Part shown: positions 1 through 10,971 of the stretch, in pieces
Layout of the letters: each line of letters begins with the position of its first letter
How positions within the stretch are numbered: position 1 is the first letter of the stretch
DNA from: Pelobates cultripes
Lineage: Eukaryota; Chordata; Amphibia; Anura; Pelobatidae
NCBI GenBank assembly: GCA_933207985.1
Contig: OW240917.1
Coordinates: 112,122,542-112,186,541, forward strand
Direction: 5' to 3'
Length of the DNA: 64,000 nt
The notes under the pieces: model-generated
What the model was told of the DNA's origin: nothing
Seen by the model: the letters and a program-made list of their open reading frames with translations, nothing else
Database searches by the model: none
Made by a program: the position numbers and the translations under genes

Positions 1-1017
1 CCTTAAAGTGTGAACTTAAAGGTTGCAATTTTCAAACCATTCAGCATGACTGATGTTATACAATAAAGTGTTACTTGCCTTAATACTATGAAAAGCTCCT
101 GTTTTAAATTATTTCCTTCACCCGTGCCTTCTGCAGAGAGCATCAATTATGTTATCAGTGGGTGTCACACACTGTAAGTCACACCTTTCCTGCATACCCC
201 CATTTAGGAGGCACATACTTTTTATAACAGTCCCTAACACTTTATATTGGCTTTGTCTAAATAAAATGTATCAGTTCTATCTCTCCATTCTCAGATTGCC
301 TTTCCAAAGCTTCAGCAATGAATCATTCTAGATGTTTCTTTCTTTGCTGCTGCTGCTGCGCTAATACAGAGCCTGCCTCTTCTCCCTTCTTCCCCTTGCA
401 GGCATTGCTTTCCATTAGGTTGAATTAAAACAGGAAAGATGCCCTAACAGACATGCAGAGCACTGCTTTCTGTGCTGATTGGCACAAGCTTGGCACAGAT
501 TAAACTGATTGATAGGAAGGGAAAGGACTAATTAACATCTGATTTTAGAGAAATCTAGACATTTGCTAGCAATTCTGCTACCACAATGTAAAGATGAAAT
601 GTGATTCTCTATAATTTGAGATTAAGTTGTATTTGTCATAGCAAGTACATCTTAAATGTGTTGTATTTACTTTAACAGATACCTAAAGATCCACATATTA
701 TAGGAAGGTTCTCAGGCACTATCCTGTCCCTCGTTTTTTAAAATAGGACTCTATGCCATACTTTTAAAAGACCCAACAGACCCAAAGACTCTTTACTTTT
801 TCACCTGGTCATGTGAGTGGAGGCAGCTCTGTAACCAGCATGAAGGACAGAGGGAACCAAGCCATTCACAAGTATATATGATGAAAATCTTAATGTATTT
901 TATTATCTTGTGTTCAATGTCAATGTGTTAATACTATGTTCTTATCGCTATACTTCTAACAAAGCTATAACAGTAGCCTCATTTAACAACCAATATCAAT
1001 ATATATATATTATTTTC
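1..1017. other. Unassigned AT-rich DNA
   Basis: No coding region, RNA gene or recognisable repeat can be supported. The single short open frame near the start (149-331) has no family resemblance and no codon structure suggestive of a protein. Confidence 0.6.
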
Positions 1018-1213
1018 TAGACTTGTGCAATTAGTTTCAGTCTGAATTTATATTCAGACGAATTTCGGCAATTCGGACATTCGGAAGCATCTGAATTGCT
1101 GAATTGCCTAAGTGCCGAACCAAACCGAATTGCAGAAGTGCCAAAGTGCTTTGGATTTCTGAAAAGTGGCAAAACAGGAGAGGGGGGAAAGATTAAGGGA
1201 TTGATGACAGGAA
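1018..1213 (+). mobile_element. 5' end of a possible hAT-type non-autonomous element
   Basis: The block starts TAGACTTGTGCAAT and continues with repeated CGAATT/ATTCGG words that can fold back on themselves (about 1045-1135). This 'TAG..' start with gaattcgg-rich subterminal sequence resembles hAT-type MITE ends that I associate with frog genomes. No matching inverted end is visible to the right, so the copy would be truncated. The telomere-like array that follows may be its internal part. Family assignment is inference. Confidence 0.35.
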
Positions 1214-1480
1214 TCTAACCCTAACCCTCACTCTAACCCTAATCCTACCCTTAACGCTACCCCTAACCCCTAACCCTACCCATACCCCTAACCCCTAACC
1301 CTAACCTTAACCCTAACCATACCCCCTAACCCTACTCTTAACCCTGCCCTAACCCCTAACCCCAACCCTAGTAGGGTTAAGGGTAGGGTTACGGGTAGGG
1401 GTTAGGTTTGGGGTTAGGTGTTAGGTTAGGGGTAGGGGTAGTGGTAGGGTTAGTGGTATGGTTAGGGGGGTAGGGTTAGA
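1214..1480. repeat. Inverted pair of degenerate telomere-like arrays
   Basis: From 1214 to 1370 the plus strand reads variants of CCCTAA (also CCCCTAA and CCCTAC). From about 1372 to 1480 it switches abruptly to variants of TTAGGG. The turn is AACCCT-AGT-AGGGTT around 1371. The order CCCTAA then TTAGGG is opposite to that left by end-to-end chromosome fusion (TTAGGG then CCCTAA). It is therefore more simply read as a fold-back repeat, perhaps inside a transposable element, than as a fusion scar. Confidence 0.8.
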
Positions 1481-3127
1481 TTTAGAGATGTATAATCAAT
1501 GAGAGATTGGATCAATGCATCGAAGACTACCATGATCACTATATGAAACGCATTTGTGTTTCTGAGCAATAGTGTTATTTTTTCTGTAACGTGATCTGAA
1601 TTTAAAGCAGGACTTGAGACTCCAGAATCTATTAGCAAACTAAAATTTAACCAGAGGTTTTACTTTTATTTGACTAAATAGTTTTGACTAATTTACTTTC
1701 CATTTGCATGGGATGCTGGGCAGGCAAATTAAATTAACCCTCCAGTGCTATTTGCATGGATGCACACATACATCATGATTGCATGAATGTGCCCAAAACA
1801 TCACTGGGTGGAAATATCACCCGGAACACATGAACACAAAAGTGCCGCAGATGTATGTTTATTACTTACCTCTGCAGTACAATTCACCCCAGGAAATGCC
1901 TCGGTAGAGTTTATTGGAATGAGGGTGATTAATTCCAGAGAAGTGACAGCTCTGCTTTAACTCTTGATAATACTGATAATTCAAGATATAATAAGCTCTT
2001 TATCTCAATGTATGATCATACATGTTTGCTCTATATAAAATCTTATTTTATAAAGTCCAAATATAAAGGATTAAAATATTTCCAGAGAACATAAATAGCA
2101 TTCTTGTTTCAGACAGTTTTTGGGGAGTTGTATATTGCAGCAATCAATTATTAACTGTTCTTAGCAAGTGTGAAGGGAAAATTTCAAATTGTTTGCATGG
2201 AGGGAGCTAAAAAAATAATAGCACTGTTTAGCTATATTCTACCTTTAAAACCTAACAACACTTTATAGTTAAAAAAAATAAAAAGAAAGTGCTGATATCT
2301 TCTGTAGTAGTATATTTAGGAGTCAATCTGTAAAGATCTGACATTCATCTGACTGTTAAAGGAATTTTTTTGAAGAAAGCTGGGTGATGTTCAAGATGGG
2401 TTCTTGCAGCTGGGACACACTCAAGCTCCATACAAAGAAATTAAATACGTTATCCATATTTAACATTCTTTGCTCGACTCTTAAGAGCAAAAGATTCAGC
2501 AAATACGAAAGATAGGATAAGCACTACGAAAACAATTAATATAAAAAGTGAAATAAGCTGCAAACACTGAATATAAGGAATTTCCCCAACACCTTACTGG
2601 CAAGAAGCAAATTATACAAAACACAAAAAACAGGTTGCCCTGCATACTGTGCGTCCAATAAAACAGTTCTTTGGAAGATCCTGACTTGGAATCGTCCAGG
2701 CTTCAGTTGGTGATAAGAAAAAAAGTTACCTGCGCTCGCTCCTTAATCTCTATGTATATTTAGACAAATGGAGGTCATTTAGTTGCTCCAATGACCATTG
2801 GGGGGAATGCCATCTGCCAACGTCATGGCAGACCCCCCTAAGCAGGTCCTACACTGACCCTTCGCCATGCTTCCTTGAGCTTCTGGCAAAGATATCTCTA
2901 ATGTGACAGAGAGGGGTATTTTTTATATACACCCCTATATACTTATTAACCCTTAACAGGGAACACACGGGATTGGCAGCAGCATTGTAACAAAGCTGTG
3001 TGATACAAAAAGTGAATACAAATACAAAAAGATAAGTTCAGTTGGTGATAGATATATATAACAAAACAGAAAATAGCGAATAACAGTGAAGGTAGTCAAA
3101 TACTTAATTCAGTACACACAAAAAGGA
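1481..3127. other. Unassigned DNA
   Basis: AT-rich sequence with no supportable gene. A short phrase (ttcagttggtgata) occurs at about 2703 and again at about 3038, suggesting an old duplication or repeat, but I cannot name a family. Confidence 0.5.
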
Positions 3128-3287
3128 TATTATTATTATTATTATTATTAGCATTTATATAGCTCCAACAAATTCCATAGTGCTTTACAATATTATAAAG
3201 AGGAAGATTTAACAATAAAAAAGACAATCACAAAAAACAGGAACTAGGTTGAAGAGGGCCCTGCTCAAACCAGCTTACAGTCTATGG
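3128..3287 (-). mobile_element. L2-type LINE 3' tail (or tail-derived SINE)
   Basis: Read on the minus strand this is the standard tail seen on the better L2 copies in this window (30.7-30.95 kb and 54.33-54.5 kb): a phrase containing 'actgtaagct', then 'gagcagggccctcttcaacct', then 'agcactatggaatttgttgg', then an ATA/ATT-rich simple repeat at the 3' end (3128-3150 on the plus strand). No coding part is present, so this is a 5'-truncated copy or a SINE that borrowed the tail. Confidence 0.75.
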
Positions 3288-3746
3288 GGGGGAGGGGGGT
3301 GTAAAAAACACAATAGGATATATGGAATCACACTCACATTTGTTATAGAAAACAGTGTACAGTATACAGCATACAGCGGTATAGTCCCCAGTGGTGAATA
3401 TGTAGCTCTTTAGGGATCTCACAGCATCCAGATGAATATAAAAAACATAAAACATAAAAAGCAAATAATAGTGCTTACTGAGTATGACCAAAAACAGGAA
3501 AAAATATAGATGGTAATTTACTCAGATTTAGGAGAGCAGTAATACCACTCAAGAGATAGTGCTTGGGGGGTATGATCCCCTCCAAGGATATATTGAGTAG
3601 ATTCCCGTGAAGGCAATCTCCTGAAATATGTAGAGTAGAGTGAATACTTCAGAAGCTTTAAATGTGCCAGGAACAATTAAAAAACAATAAAAAGCATAAA
3701 AAGTATAATAAGTGGTCTTGCACTATAAAATAGATGTAAGCCAAAT
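3288..3746. other. Unassigned repeat-like DNA
   Basis: AT-rich, with repeated short phrases built on 'aaaaacataaaa' and 'aaaaagcataaa'. It lies before the 66-bp tandem array and the assembly gap. No coding capacity is supported. Confidence 0.4.
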
Positions 3747-3945
3747 AAACTTGCTTAAAAACAATATTAACACACACAACTCATTTTGCCAAACAAGGGG
3801 CTCCTTGAAGTGGTGCTTAAAAACAATATTAAACCACACACAATGTGTTTTGCCAAACATGGGGCTTCTGGAAGTCGTGCTTTCAAACAATATTAAAGCA
3901 CACACAATGCATTTTGCCAAACAAGGGGCTTCTTCAACTTTACAC
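3747..3945. repeat. Three-copy tandem repeat, about 66 bp unit
   Basis: Three successive units share the core 'aacaatattaa', then 'acacacaa', then 'ttttgccaaaca.ggggct' at near-constant spacing. The array ends about 110 bases before the assembly gap, so the true array may be longer and could be why the assembly broke here. Confidence 0.8.
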
Positions 3946-4056
3946 ACAGTATTCAGGGCAACTTGTTTTTTTTTTATATCGTTTTGCCCAACTCTTACAG
4001 CACTCTTGATAATCATTTGCTGTTAGGTATCATGTCTGTTAGCTGTATTGGACTTC

Positions 4057-4156
4057 NNNNNNNNNNNNNNNNNNNNNNNNNNNNNNNNNNNNNNNNNNNN
4101 NNNNNNNNNNNNNNNNNNNNNNNNNNNNNNNNNNNNNNNNNNNNNNNNNNNNNNNN
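4057..4156. other. Assembly gap (100 N)
   Basis: Exactly 100 N bases, a conventional placeholder for a gap of unknown size. It removes the junction between the 66-bp repeats and the start of the Penelope-like element. Confidence 0.99.
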
Positions 4157-4249
4157 GAGGTTCTCAGAACCAACTTCTGCAGTTAGGGACCACCAGATCA
4201 GAAATAGACCTGCCCCCCAACAAACAGACACAGCATCTTCCCTGTTTTA

Positions 4250-6625
4250 TTGGAAGGACCCAACCATCAACAGATTGCAGTTGTCACAGAAAACGTTCCC
4301 CCAAGAATCCCCAGGAAAGAGATGGAGATCCATAGAAGAAGAAGAGGAACAGCGATACAGGGAGAAAAGAAACAGGAGAAGAACATAGAAGGAATTTTTG
4401 ATCTAACAGAACAAACTCTCTCTACAGAACAGACAGGAATTCTTTCAAAAGGCCTGAAATTTGCACCCACAACGGATTTCAATAAATTTGACTTTTTCAT
4501 TGATGTGAACCACTTTATCCGAAGACTATCCCTTAAAAAGTTCTTCTTTGGGAAAGAACAATCCCCCGTAACTACACAGAATGAGAATTACATACACATC
4601 GATTTGAGGGAAAAATCAACTTTCTTCCCGAAACATATGATTTCAGACCAGATGAAGGCCTTTGAAATCATAGTTATGAAGGAAGTAGACAAAATTAAAA
4701 AAAACAACATGTATTAACAGAATTTATCTCGTAGGGAACAGAAAACATTAAAAGAAATGGAAAAGGATAACGATACCATAATCAAACCAGCAGATAAAGG
4801 GGGTGGCATTGTTATTTTCGAGAAAGACAAATATATAAAAGAAGCAGAGAGAATTCTTTTAGCCCCTTAAACATATCAACAACTACCATCTAACCCCATG
4901 GTAGAGACACAAAAAAAATTTGAGGAATATATTCTGAAAGGAAAAGATTTAGAGATTATAAACGAGAAAGAAGCCAAATATTTATCCATTAACCATCCAC
5001 AGATACGAGTATTCTACCATCTACCCAAAGACCAACATAATCCACCAGGCAGGCCGATAATATCAGGCATTGACTCTATATCTACTCGGATATCAGAATA
5101 TATAGACATTATGTTACAACCTTTGGTTGTACAGAATCCATACTATCTGAAAGACACGATCCATATGCTTCAGATATTAGAACAAACTTGATGGCAGGAA
5201 GGATACATTTTGGTTACATGTGACGTCAGTTCACTATAGGACTAGAGGCAGCAAAATATTTTTTAGAAAAATCTCTTTTTAAGAAAGAACAAATAGATTT
5301 TATTTTGGAGGGAATTCTTCTAATTTTAACCAACAACTTTTTTTGGTTCCAGGACCAGTTTTTTCTATAGATCTGTGGTACAGCAATGGGCACCAAGTTT
5401 GTCCCCAGCTATGCCAATCTCTTTATGGCATACTGGGAAGAACATTTTATTTCCAGTGGGCATGACTGGACGGCAAACTTGGTGTCCTACCGCAGATATA
5501 TTGATGATATATTTTTTATCTGGATGGGAGATAATCAAGAACTAACTAATTTCCTACAGCTCATCAATAATAACGATTGGGGCATCAAACTCACTTGTAA
5601 TATTAGCCACACAGAAATTAATTTTTGGGATTTAAATATATATATTGAAAATTCGAATATCTATACCAAAAACTATTTTAAACCAGTGGATACCAACAGT
5701 TAAATTGATAGAACTAGTTGTCATCATACTCCTTGGCTCGTTAATGCACCAAGAAGACAGTTCAAGAGGTTAAGAAGAAACTGCACAGATACACAAGTAT
5801 ACACAGAACAATCACAATATCTAATGAATCAATTTCTAAAGAAAGGTTACGAGGAAACTAAACTAAAAAAAGATTTAGAAGATATAAAACTTTTAGAAAG
5901 AAAACAACTTTTAAAATATAAATCTAAAAATTCCTCTAAAAAAAGTGAGGATATTCCCTTTATATGTAAATATAATAGAAATACTAAAAAAAATTCAAAA
6001 AAACATACAAAAACACTGGTGTATTTTGAGAGATGATCCTATTTTGAAAGTTATTTTACTTCCAAAACCAAAAATCATATATAGAGGAACCAAGAACTTA
6101 AGAAATATTTTAGTTAAGAGCAGTCTAGATACTGCCAAACCAGACCATTTTTTGAACGATCTTGTAGGTTTTTATGGTTGTGGGGAATGTTTACCATGCA
6201 GAGTAACGAAAAGTAAGAAGAGACACCTTCTGGATATAAGTGAACTGTTAGGACAACAATATAAGATAAAGGATCACCTCACATGTCATTCTAAAGGAGT
6301 TATTTATGTCTTAAGATGTCCCTGCAATCTCCTTTATATAGGAAGAACAATACGACCACTCCATATAAGAATTGCAGAACATGTGCGTAATATCAGAAAA
6401 GGTCTAGAAACGCATTCTGTCTCTCAGCACTTTAGAATGACCCATAATCAAGATCCCACAGGTCTTCTCTTTTGTGCAATAAAATTAGTAACCAAAAATT
6501 GTAGAGGAGGAGATTATGTGAATAAACTAGGGAAGGAGGAAATGAAATTCGTTTTTAACCTTAACACTTTGATACCTAATGGGTTAAATTCTGATTTTGA
6601 GATCTGCCATTTCCTCAAAAAATAA
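4250..6625 (+). pseudogene. Penelope-like RT-endonuclease polyprotein, frameshifted
   Basis: This would encode the single Penelope protein that nicks DNA and reverse-transcribes its RNA. The N-terminal part (4250-4717) is charged and contains 'LSTEQTGILSKGLKF'. At 4770-4806 there is 'IIKPADKGGG', and at 5047-5070 'PGRPIISGI', both typical of Penelope RTs. The catalytic region follows: 'GTKFVPSYANLFMAYWEEHF' (5386-5445) and 'YRRYIDDIFFIW' (about 5491-5526), which carries the two aspartates. The endonuclease lies in another frame (5945-6625): a Cys-rich 'GCGECLPCR' segment, then 'GVIYVLRCPC' and 'LLYIGRT' with a downstream R and 'AEH' (about 6296-6380), i.e. the GIY-YIG core. Several frame changes and stops (for example near 4717, 4870, 5190 and 5703) make it non-functional as a whole. 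The nuclease part is the least damaged. Confidence 0.85.
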
Positions 6626-6639
6626 TTATTTCTATATGT

Positions 6640-6722
6640 TACACAATGGGTTATCTGATATTACTGCTATTTGCATCTAAGTATGTGTACCTGATATTAC
6701 TGCTATTTGCACCTAAGTATAT
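6640..6722 (+). repeat. Short tandem duplication in the Penelope 3' region
   Basis: The phrase 'ctgatattactgctatttgc' followed by '(a/c)tctaagtat' occurs twice in a row. This is a local duplication in the untranslated tail, of no known function. Confidence 0.7.
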
Positions 6723-7221
6723 GTTACTTATGCTTTTTCTGTATGGGATTTGGTCTTTTCCGTTTAGGACTTATTTTATTATTTTTTTATAATTTTTTCT
6801 CTTATTTTTAATCAGATATATATGTATACATTTTCTCTTCCTCTTCTTTTTTTCTTTTTACACAGATATTTTAAAATATATGGATTTTTTGATGTCCCCA
6901 TGTTTTAACATACTGATTATTACTATTATTGTGTTTTTAGAATTCACATAAGGACCTTTTCTATTACCAAATATTTTATGTATATGATAATGTGTACAAA
7001 GAATATACATATATGATATGTATTCATTTCCTCTAGAGGTGGAACACATATGTTCCATAAGTAAATGCAAATGAAATGGGGAGAAGGTTAGACAAGAATC
7101 CGGACTGCAGACATATGTGAATAAAGTTTTTTCATTAAGTGGAACGCATATGCGTTCGAACATCGGAGGAATCCGGAAACCGGAAATACGTCATGAACAG
7201 GAAGCCGGAAATGACGACGAA

Positions 7222-7258
7222 ATACGGAACCCGGAACCCGGAACCCGGAACCCGGAAG
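7222..7258 (+). repeat. CGGAACC heptamer array
   Basis: About four exact copies of CGGAACC in tandem, within a CpG-rich patch (7150-7260) that contrasts with the AT-rich surroundings. The patch lies about 85 bases upstream of the ribozyme motif, where a Penelope pLTR promoter could sit; that role is inference. Confidence 0.75.
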
Positions 7259-7339
7259 AAGTGAACTTACAACAGATGTCCGGCATCCTCTCATTATAGA
7301 AGAGTATAAAAGGACTAGTGGTGGGAAGATAACATCAGG

Positions 7340-7382
7340 AGCAACTGAGGAAGCCTAATTATTAGGCGAAACGCGTCTTGCT
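7340..7382 (+). ncRNA. Hammerhead ribozyme motif (Penelope-associated)
   Basis: All elements of a minimal hammerhead are visible in 43 bases. Helix I is AGCAA (7340-7344) with TTGCT (7378-7382). The box CTGAGGA (7345-7351) fits the CUGANGA consensus. Helix II is GCCTAA (7353-7358), loop TTA, TTAGGC (7362-7367). GAAA follows at 7368-7371. A very short helix III (A-C / G-T around a GC loop) ends at GTC (7375-7377), the predicted cleavage site. One unpaired A (7352) sits between the box and helix II, so the 10.1-11.1 pair is imperfect. Hammerheads with tiny helix III are known in Penelope-like elements. Confidence 0.8.
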
Positions 7383-7560
7383 ATCCCAGAGTGGACTATT
7401 TTTATCTTTTTATCACATTGAGTGATCTTCTATTAGGAATTTTATTTTTCTGTATTTTAAGTTTAGTTGTATTTTATGTATATCCTTTTTTATTAAAAAA
7501 AGAATTGCCTTCTACCTGAACGGTTATGGTCTCTTCTTCATAATTACACAAAGGAACTCA

Positions 7561-8018
7561 GACATAGCTGCTGCACAGAAAGGGAGTGGGAACCCTTACA
7601 ATCATCCCACAGGCATTTGAGTTGAGCCATTTCCCTTTTGGCTCTCTTTTTGTGAGTACTGAATCACACATTACACATGAAGCTATTTATGTACTTTAGG
7701 GTACTGCACTAGTTTTTGTCATTTTTTTCTGTCTTTACAGTTCTCATTTTATATTACATTTTACTTTGCATCAACGAACCAAGATACTCCACCTACTTTG
7801 TATGTATTTATGTGCTTCGATTTTATGTGGATAGAGAGGTTGCCACATAGGTGTTTTTGTGTTACCTGGTTGCTGTTGGGGTCGCTCGCTGAAACTCTTA
7901 CATTACAAAACAAACCTGATTGATCCAAAATGTCTATAATTCCATTATGTGTCTACATTTTTGAAATAATGTTTATGAATGTTTTTAAACATTCTAAAGT
8001 TGGGTTAAATGTACCAAC
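7561..8018. other. Unassigned DNA between Penelope tail and hAT element
   Basis: AT-rich, with no gene or classified repeat that I can support. It may include the outermost part of the Penelope element. Confidence 0.4.
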
Positions 8019-8534
8019 ATTCTAATTAGAGCTGAGCGGACACCTGGATGTTCGGGTCCGGCGGGTTCGGCCCAACTTTAAAAAAAAGTCCGGGTTCGGG
8101 CTCTTACTTGACCCCGAACCCCATTGAAGTCACTGTGGACCCGAACTTTTGGGCACAAAAATGGCTCTAAAAAACTCCAGGAAATGGCTAGAGGGCTGCA
8201 AAAGTAAAATGTAAAATGGGGGTAAGAGTAGGACAAGTGCCCAGCAAACAAATGTGGATAGGGAAATCACTTAAAAATAACATAAAATAAGCAGCCACTT
8301 AGTAGATAACTCCATAATTCCCACGGTATTAGGGAGCTACCTACCAAAAGGCTGAAAGACCTAAATTGGTCTTTCAGTCACATTTATTAATACTAAGTAA
8401 AGATTACTTAGTATTAGTAAATTCAGCCCCTACTCGCTATACCAGCCAGTGGCTGCTCACTGTAAAAAAAACAACTAAAAACCTATTGCCACCACCCCTG
8501 TGTGACATGTGGGGGCCCTAAAAAAGAATGTGGA

Positions 8535-9370
8535 GGGGGGACCTACTGTCCTCCCCCCCCAGCCCCCACCCCTGAGTGGTGGGTGGGGGCCATAAATAAA
8601 AATTGGGTGGGGGGATCTAATGTCCTCCACCCTGACCCCCAACCCTGAGCGGTGGGTGGGGGCCATAAATAAAAATTGGGGGGGTGACCTAATGTCCTCC
8701 CCCCGGCCCCCACCCCTGCGTGGTGGGTGGGGGCCTTAAATAAAAATTGGGGGGGATCTAATGTCCTCCACCCTGACCCCCAACCCTGAGCGGTGGGTGG
8801 GGGCCATAAATAAAAATTGGGGGGGTGACCTAATGTCCTCCCCCCGGCCCCCACCCCTGCGTGGTGGGTGGGGGCCTTAAATAACAATAAGGGGGGACCT
8901 ATGGTCCTCCCCCTGGCCCCCACCCCTGAGCGGTGGGTGGGGGCCATAAATAAAAATTGGGGGGGATCTAATGTCCTCCACCCTGACCCCCAACCCTGAG
9001 CGGTGGGTGGGGGCCATAAATAAAAATTGGGGGGGTGACCTAATGTCCTCCCCCCGGCCCCCACCCCTGCGTGGTGGGTGGGGGCCTTAAATAACAATAA
9101 GGGAGGGAACTACTGTCCTCCCCCCGGCCCCCACCCCTGAGCAGTGGGTCGGGGCCATAAATATAAAAGGGGGGACCTAATGTCCTCCCCCCACCCCTGC
9201 ACGGTGGGTGGGGGCCCTAAATAACAATAATGGGGGGACCTAATGTCCCCCCAGCCCCCACCCCTACACGGCAGGTGGGGGCCCTAAATAACAATAAAGG
9301 GGGGACCTACTGTCCACCCCGGCCCCCACCCCTGAGTGGTGGGTGGGGCCCATAAATAAAAATTCCCCCC
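8535..9370. repeat. GC-rich minisatellite, about 72-74 bp unit
   Basis: About eleven imperfect units each contain 'acctaatgtcctcc', a C-rich run, 'cacccctg', 'ggtgggtgggggcc' and 'taaataaaaatt'. Unit starts at 8541, 8615 and 8687 give the period. The right arm of the host element (about 10675-10770) carries only one to two inverted units, so expansion happened mainly in the left arm. Open frames here (minus 8543-9097) are products of the repeat. Confidence 0.9.
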
Positions 9371-9489
9371 AGGTGACTAGGGGTCCCCAAACCCCTAGTC
9401 ACCCCCCTTCCCCCCAAAAAAATTACCCCTACCTACCCCCCTCATCCTAAAAATAATGAGGGGGGACCCTTGTCTAAATATCTGTTAAA

Positions 9490-10570
9490 AAAATAGATTT
9501 TCCATTTGATGTGTTCTTCTTTCTTCTAAAATCTTCTTTTTTCAGCCCCCAAAAAGGCCAAATAAAAATCCAGAATAACCGATGCACTTTAAAAAAATGT
9601 TAAAAAAAAGAGCGCAAAAAAAAAATCCTTCTTCACCCATGGAGGGCTCCGCACAGACTGAGCTCTTTTAGCTCTACAATTAGGCTCAGAGCACTCTGGT
9701 TGGTTGGTTTAAGCCATCCAATCAGAGTGCACTGACAGGTAAATGAAGAGACTGACAGGTACGTCTCTACATTTACCTGTCACAGCACTCTGACTGGTTG
9801 GCTTGAAATCCTCTTCCAAAGAACTTTCCCATGCTCTGTAAAATGACACAGAGCACTCTGATTTGCTGGATTTCAAGCTAACCAATCAGAGTGCTCTGTG
9901 TCATTTTACACAGCGTGGGAAAGTTCTTTGGATTTTTCCCACGCTGTGTAATTTGACTCATAACACTCTGATTGTTTACTTAATCCACCAATCAGAGTGC
10001 TCTGTGTCATTTTACACAGCGTGGGAAAAATCCAAAGAACTTTCCCACGCTGTGTAAAATGACACAAAGCACTTTGATTGGTTAGCTTGAAATCCAGCAA
10101 ATCAGAGTGCTCTGTGTCATTTTACAGAGCATGGGAAAGTTGTGTAAAATGACACAGGGCACTCTCATTGGTGGATTTCAAGCCAACCAATCAGAGTGCT
10201 GTTACAGGTAAATGTAGAGACTTACAGGTAAATGTAGAGTCTCTTCATTTACCTGTCAGAGCACTCTGATTGGATGGCTTAAACCCACCAATCAGAGTGC
10301 TCTGAGCCTAATTGCAGGGTGGGCAAGGCTTTATAAGCCTTCCCCCGCCCTGCAGAGCTCAGTCTGCGTGGAGCCCTCCATGGGTGAAGAAAGATTTTTT
10401 TATTCTCGTTTTTTTTTTTTTTTTTTAAAGTGTGTCGGTTATTCTGGATTTTTATTTGGCCTTTTTTGGGGCTGAAAAAAGAAGATTATAGAAGAAAGAA
10501 AACAGCAAATGGTAAGTTTTGTTTTTTTTTACAGGTACTTTGCTACAGGTACAGGTACTTTTTTACAGGT
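9490..10570. repeat. Long inverted repeat core with CCAAT-containing modules
   Basis: The two halves are near mirror images. 'ttcacccatggagggctcc' at about 9634 returns inverted at about 10373. 'aaagaactttcccacgctgt' modules alternate in both orientations around 9820-10130. The words ATTGG and CCAATCAGAGTGCTCTG recur many times. The two frames 9863-10057 (+) and 9906-10100 (-) have almost the same predicted peptide because of this symmetry, not because they are genes. Confidence 0.85.
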
Positions 10571-10971
10571 CCCCCCCTCATTATTTTTAGGGTGAGGCGG
10601 TAGATAGGGGTAATTTTTTTGGGGGGAGAGGGGTGACTAGGGGTTTGGGACCCCTAGTCATCTGGGGGGTTGGATTTTTATTTATGGCCCCCCACCGCTC
10701 AGGGGTGGGGGCCAGGAGAGAGGACATTAGGTTCCCCCCCCCCCAATTTTTATTTATGGCACCCACCCACCGCTTGGGCTGTGATGGCTTCTAAGGGCAC
10801 ACGAGTCAAACGCTTGCGGATTGGCTGCCCTGCAGCCTTTCAAAATGCGAACACCGAACTCCAACCCGAACATACAGTGATATGTCCGTGTTGGGGTCCG
10901 GGTCCAAAAAACATAACATTCGGTACAAGCCCGAACTTTTCAGTTCGGGTTAGCTCAACTCTAATTATAAT

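Larger units (their letters stand above)
4157..7560 (+). mobile_element. Penelope-like retroelement 1 (Neptune-like?)
   Basis: Coding remnants of a Penelope reverse transcriptase and a GIY-YIG endonuclease occur in the correct order (4.2-6.6 kb). They are followed by about 900 bp of AT-rich 3' sequence holding a hammerhead ribozyme motif (7340-7382). The 5' end is hidden by the gap. The RT-then-GIY-YIG order and the Cys-rich segment before the nuclease fit the Neptune group known from Xenopus and fish; the clade name is inference. The visible right limit is approximate. Confidence 0.85.
8027..10963. mobile_element. Large non-autonomous hAT-type fold-back element
   Basis: The ends are TAGAGCTGAGC (8027) and, inverted, GCTCAACTCTA (ending 10963). 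They are flanked by 8-bp repeats differing at one base: attctaat (8019-8026) and attataat (10964-10971). An 8-bp duplication with TAG-type ends is the hAT hallmark. Inside, both arms repeat the same modules in mirror order: pieces rich in 'cgggttcgg', a GC-rich minisatellite, a stretch with 'gactaggggt', 'ttttatttggcc', 'catggagggctcc', and CCAATCAGAGTG-rich DNA. The centre is near 9990. The left arm is longer because its minisatellite is expanded. No transposase is present, so it depends on one in trans. Confidence 0.85.

Noticed and set aside
149..331. 60-codon open frame
   Set aside because: No similarity to any family and typical of chance frames in AT-rich DNA.
1214..1480. Chromosome-fusion scar
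   Set aside because: The order is CCCTAA then TTAGGG. Head-to-head fusion of chromosome ends leaves TTAGGG then CCCTAA.
8543..9097. 184-codon Gly/Pro/Trp-rich frame on the minus strand
   Set aside because: It is a translation of the 73-bp minisatellite; the peptide repeats with the DNA unit.
9863..10100. Two 64-codon frames on opposite strands with almost the same peptide
   Set aside because: They arise from the palindromic core of the hAT-type element.
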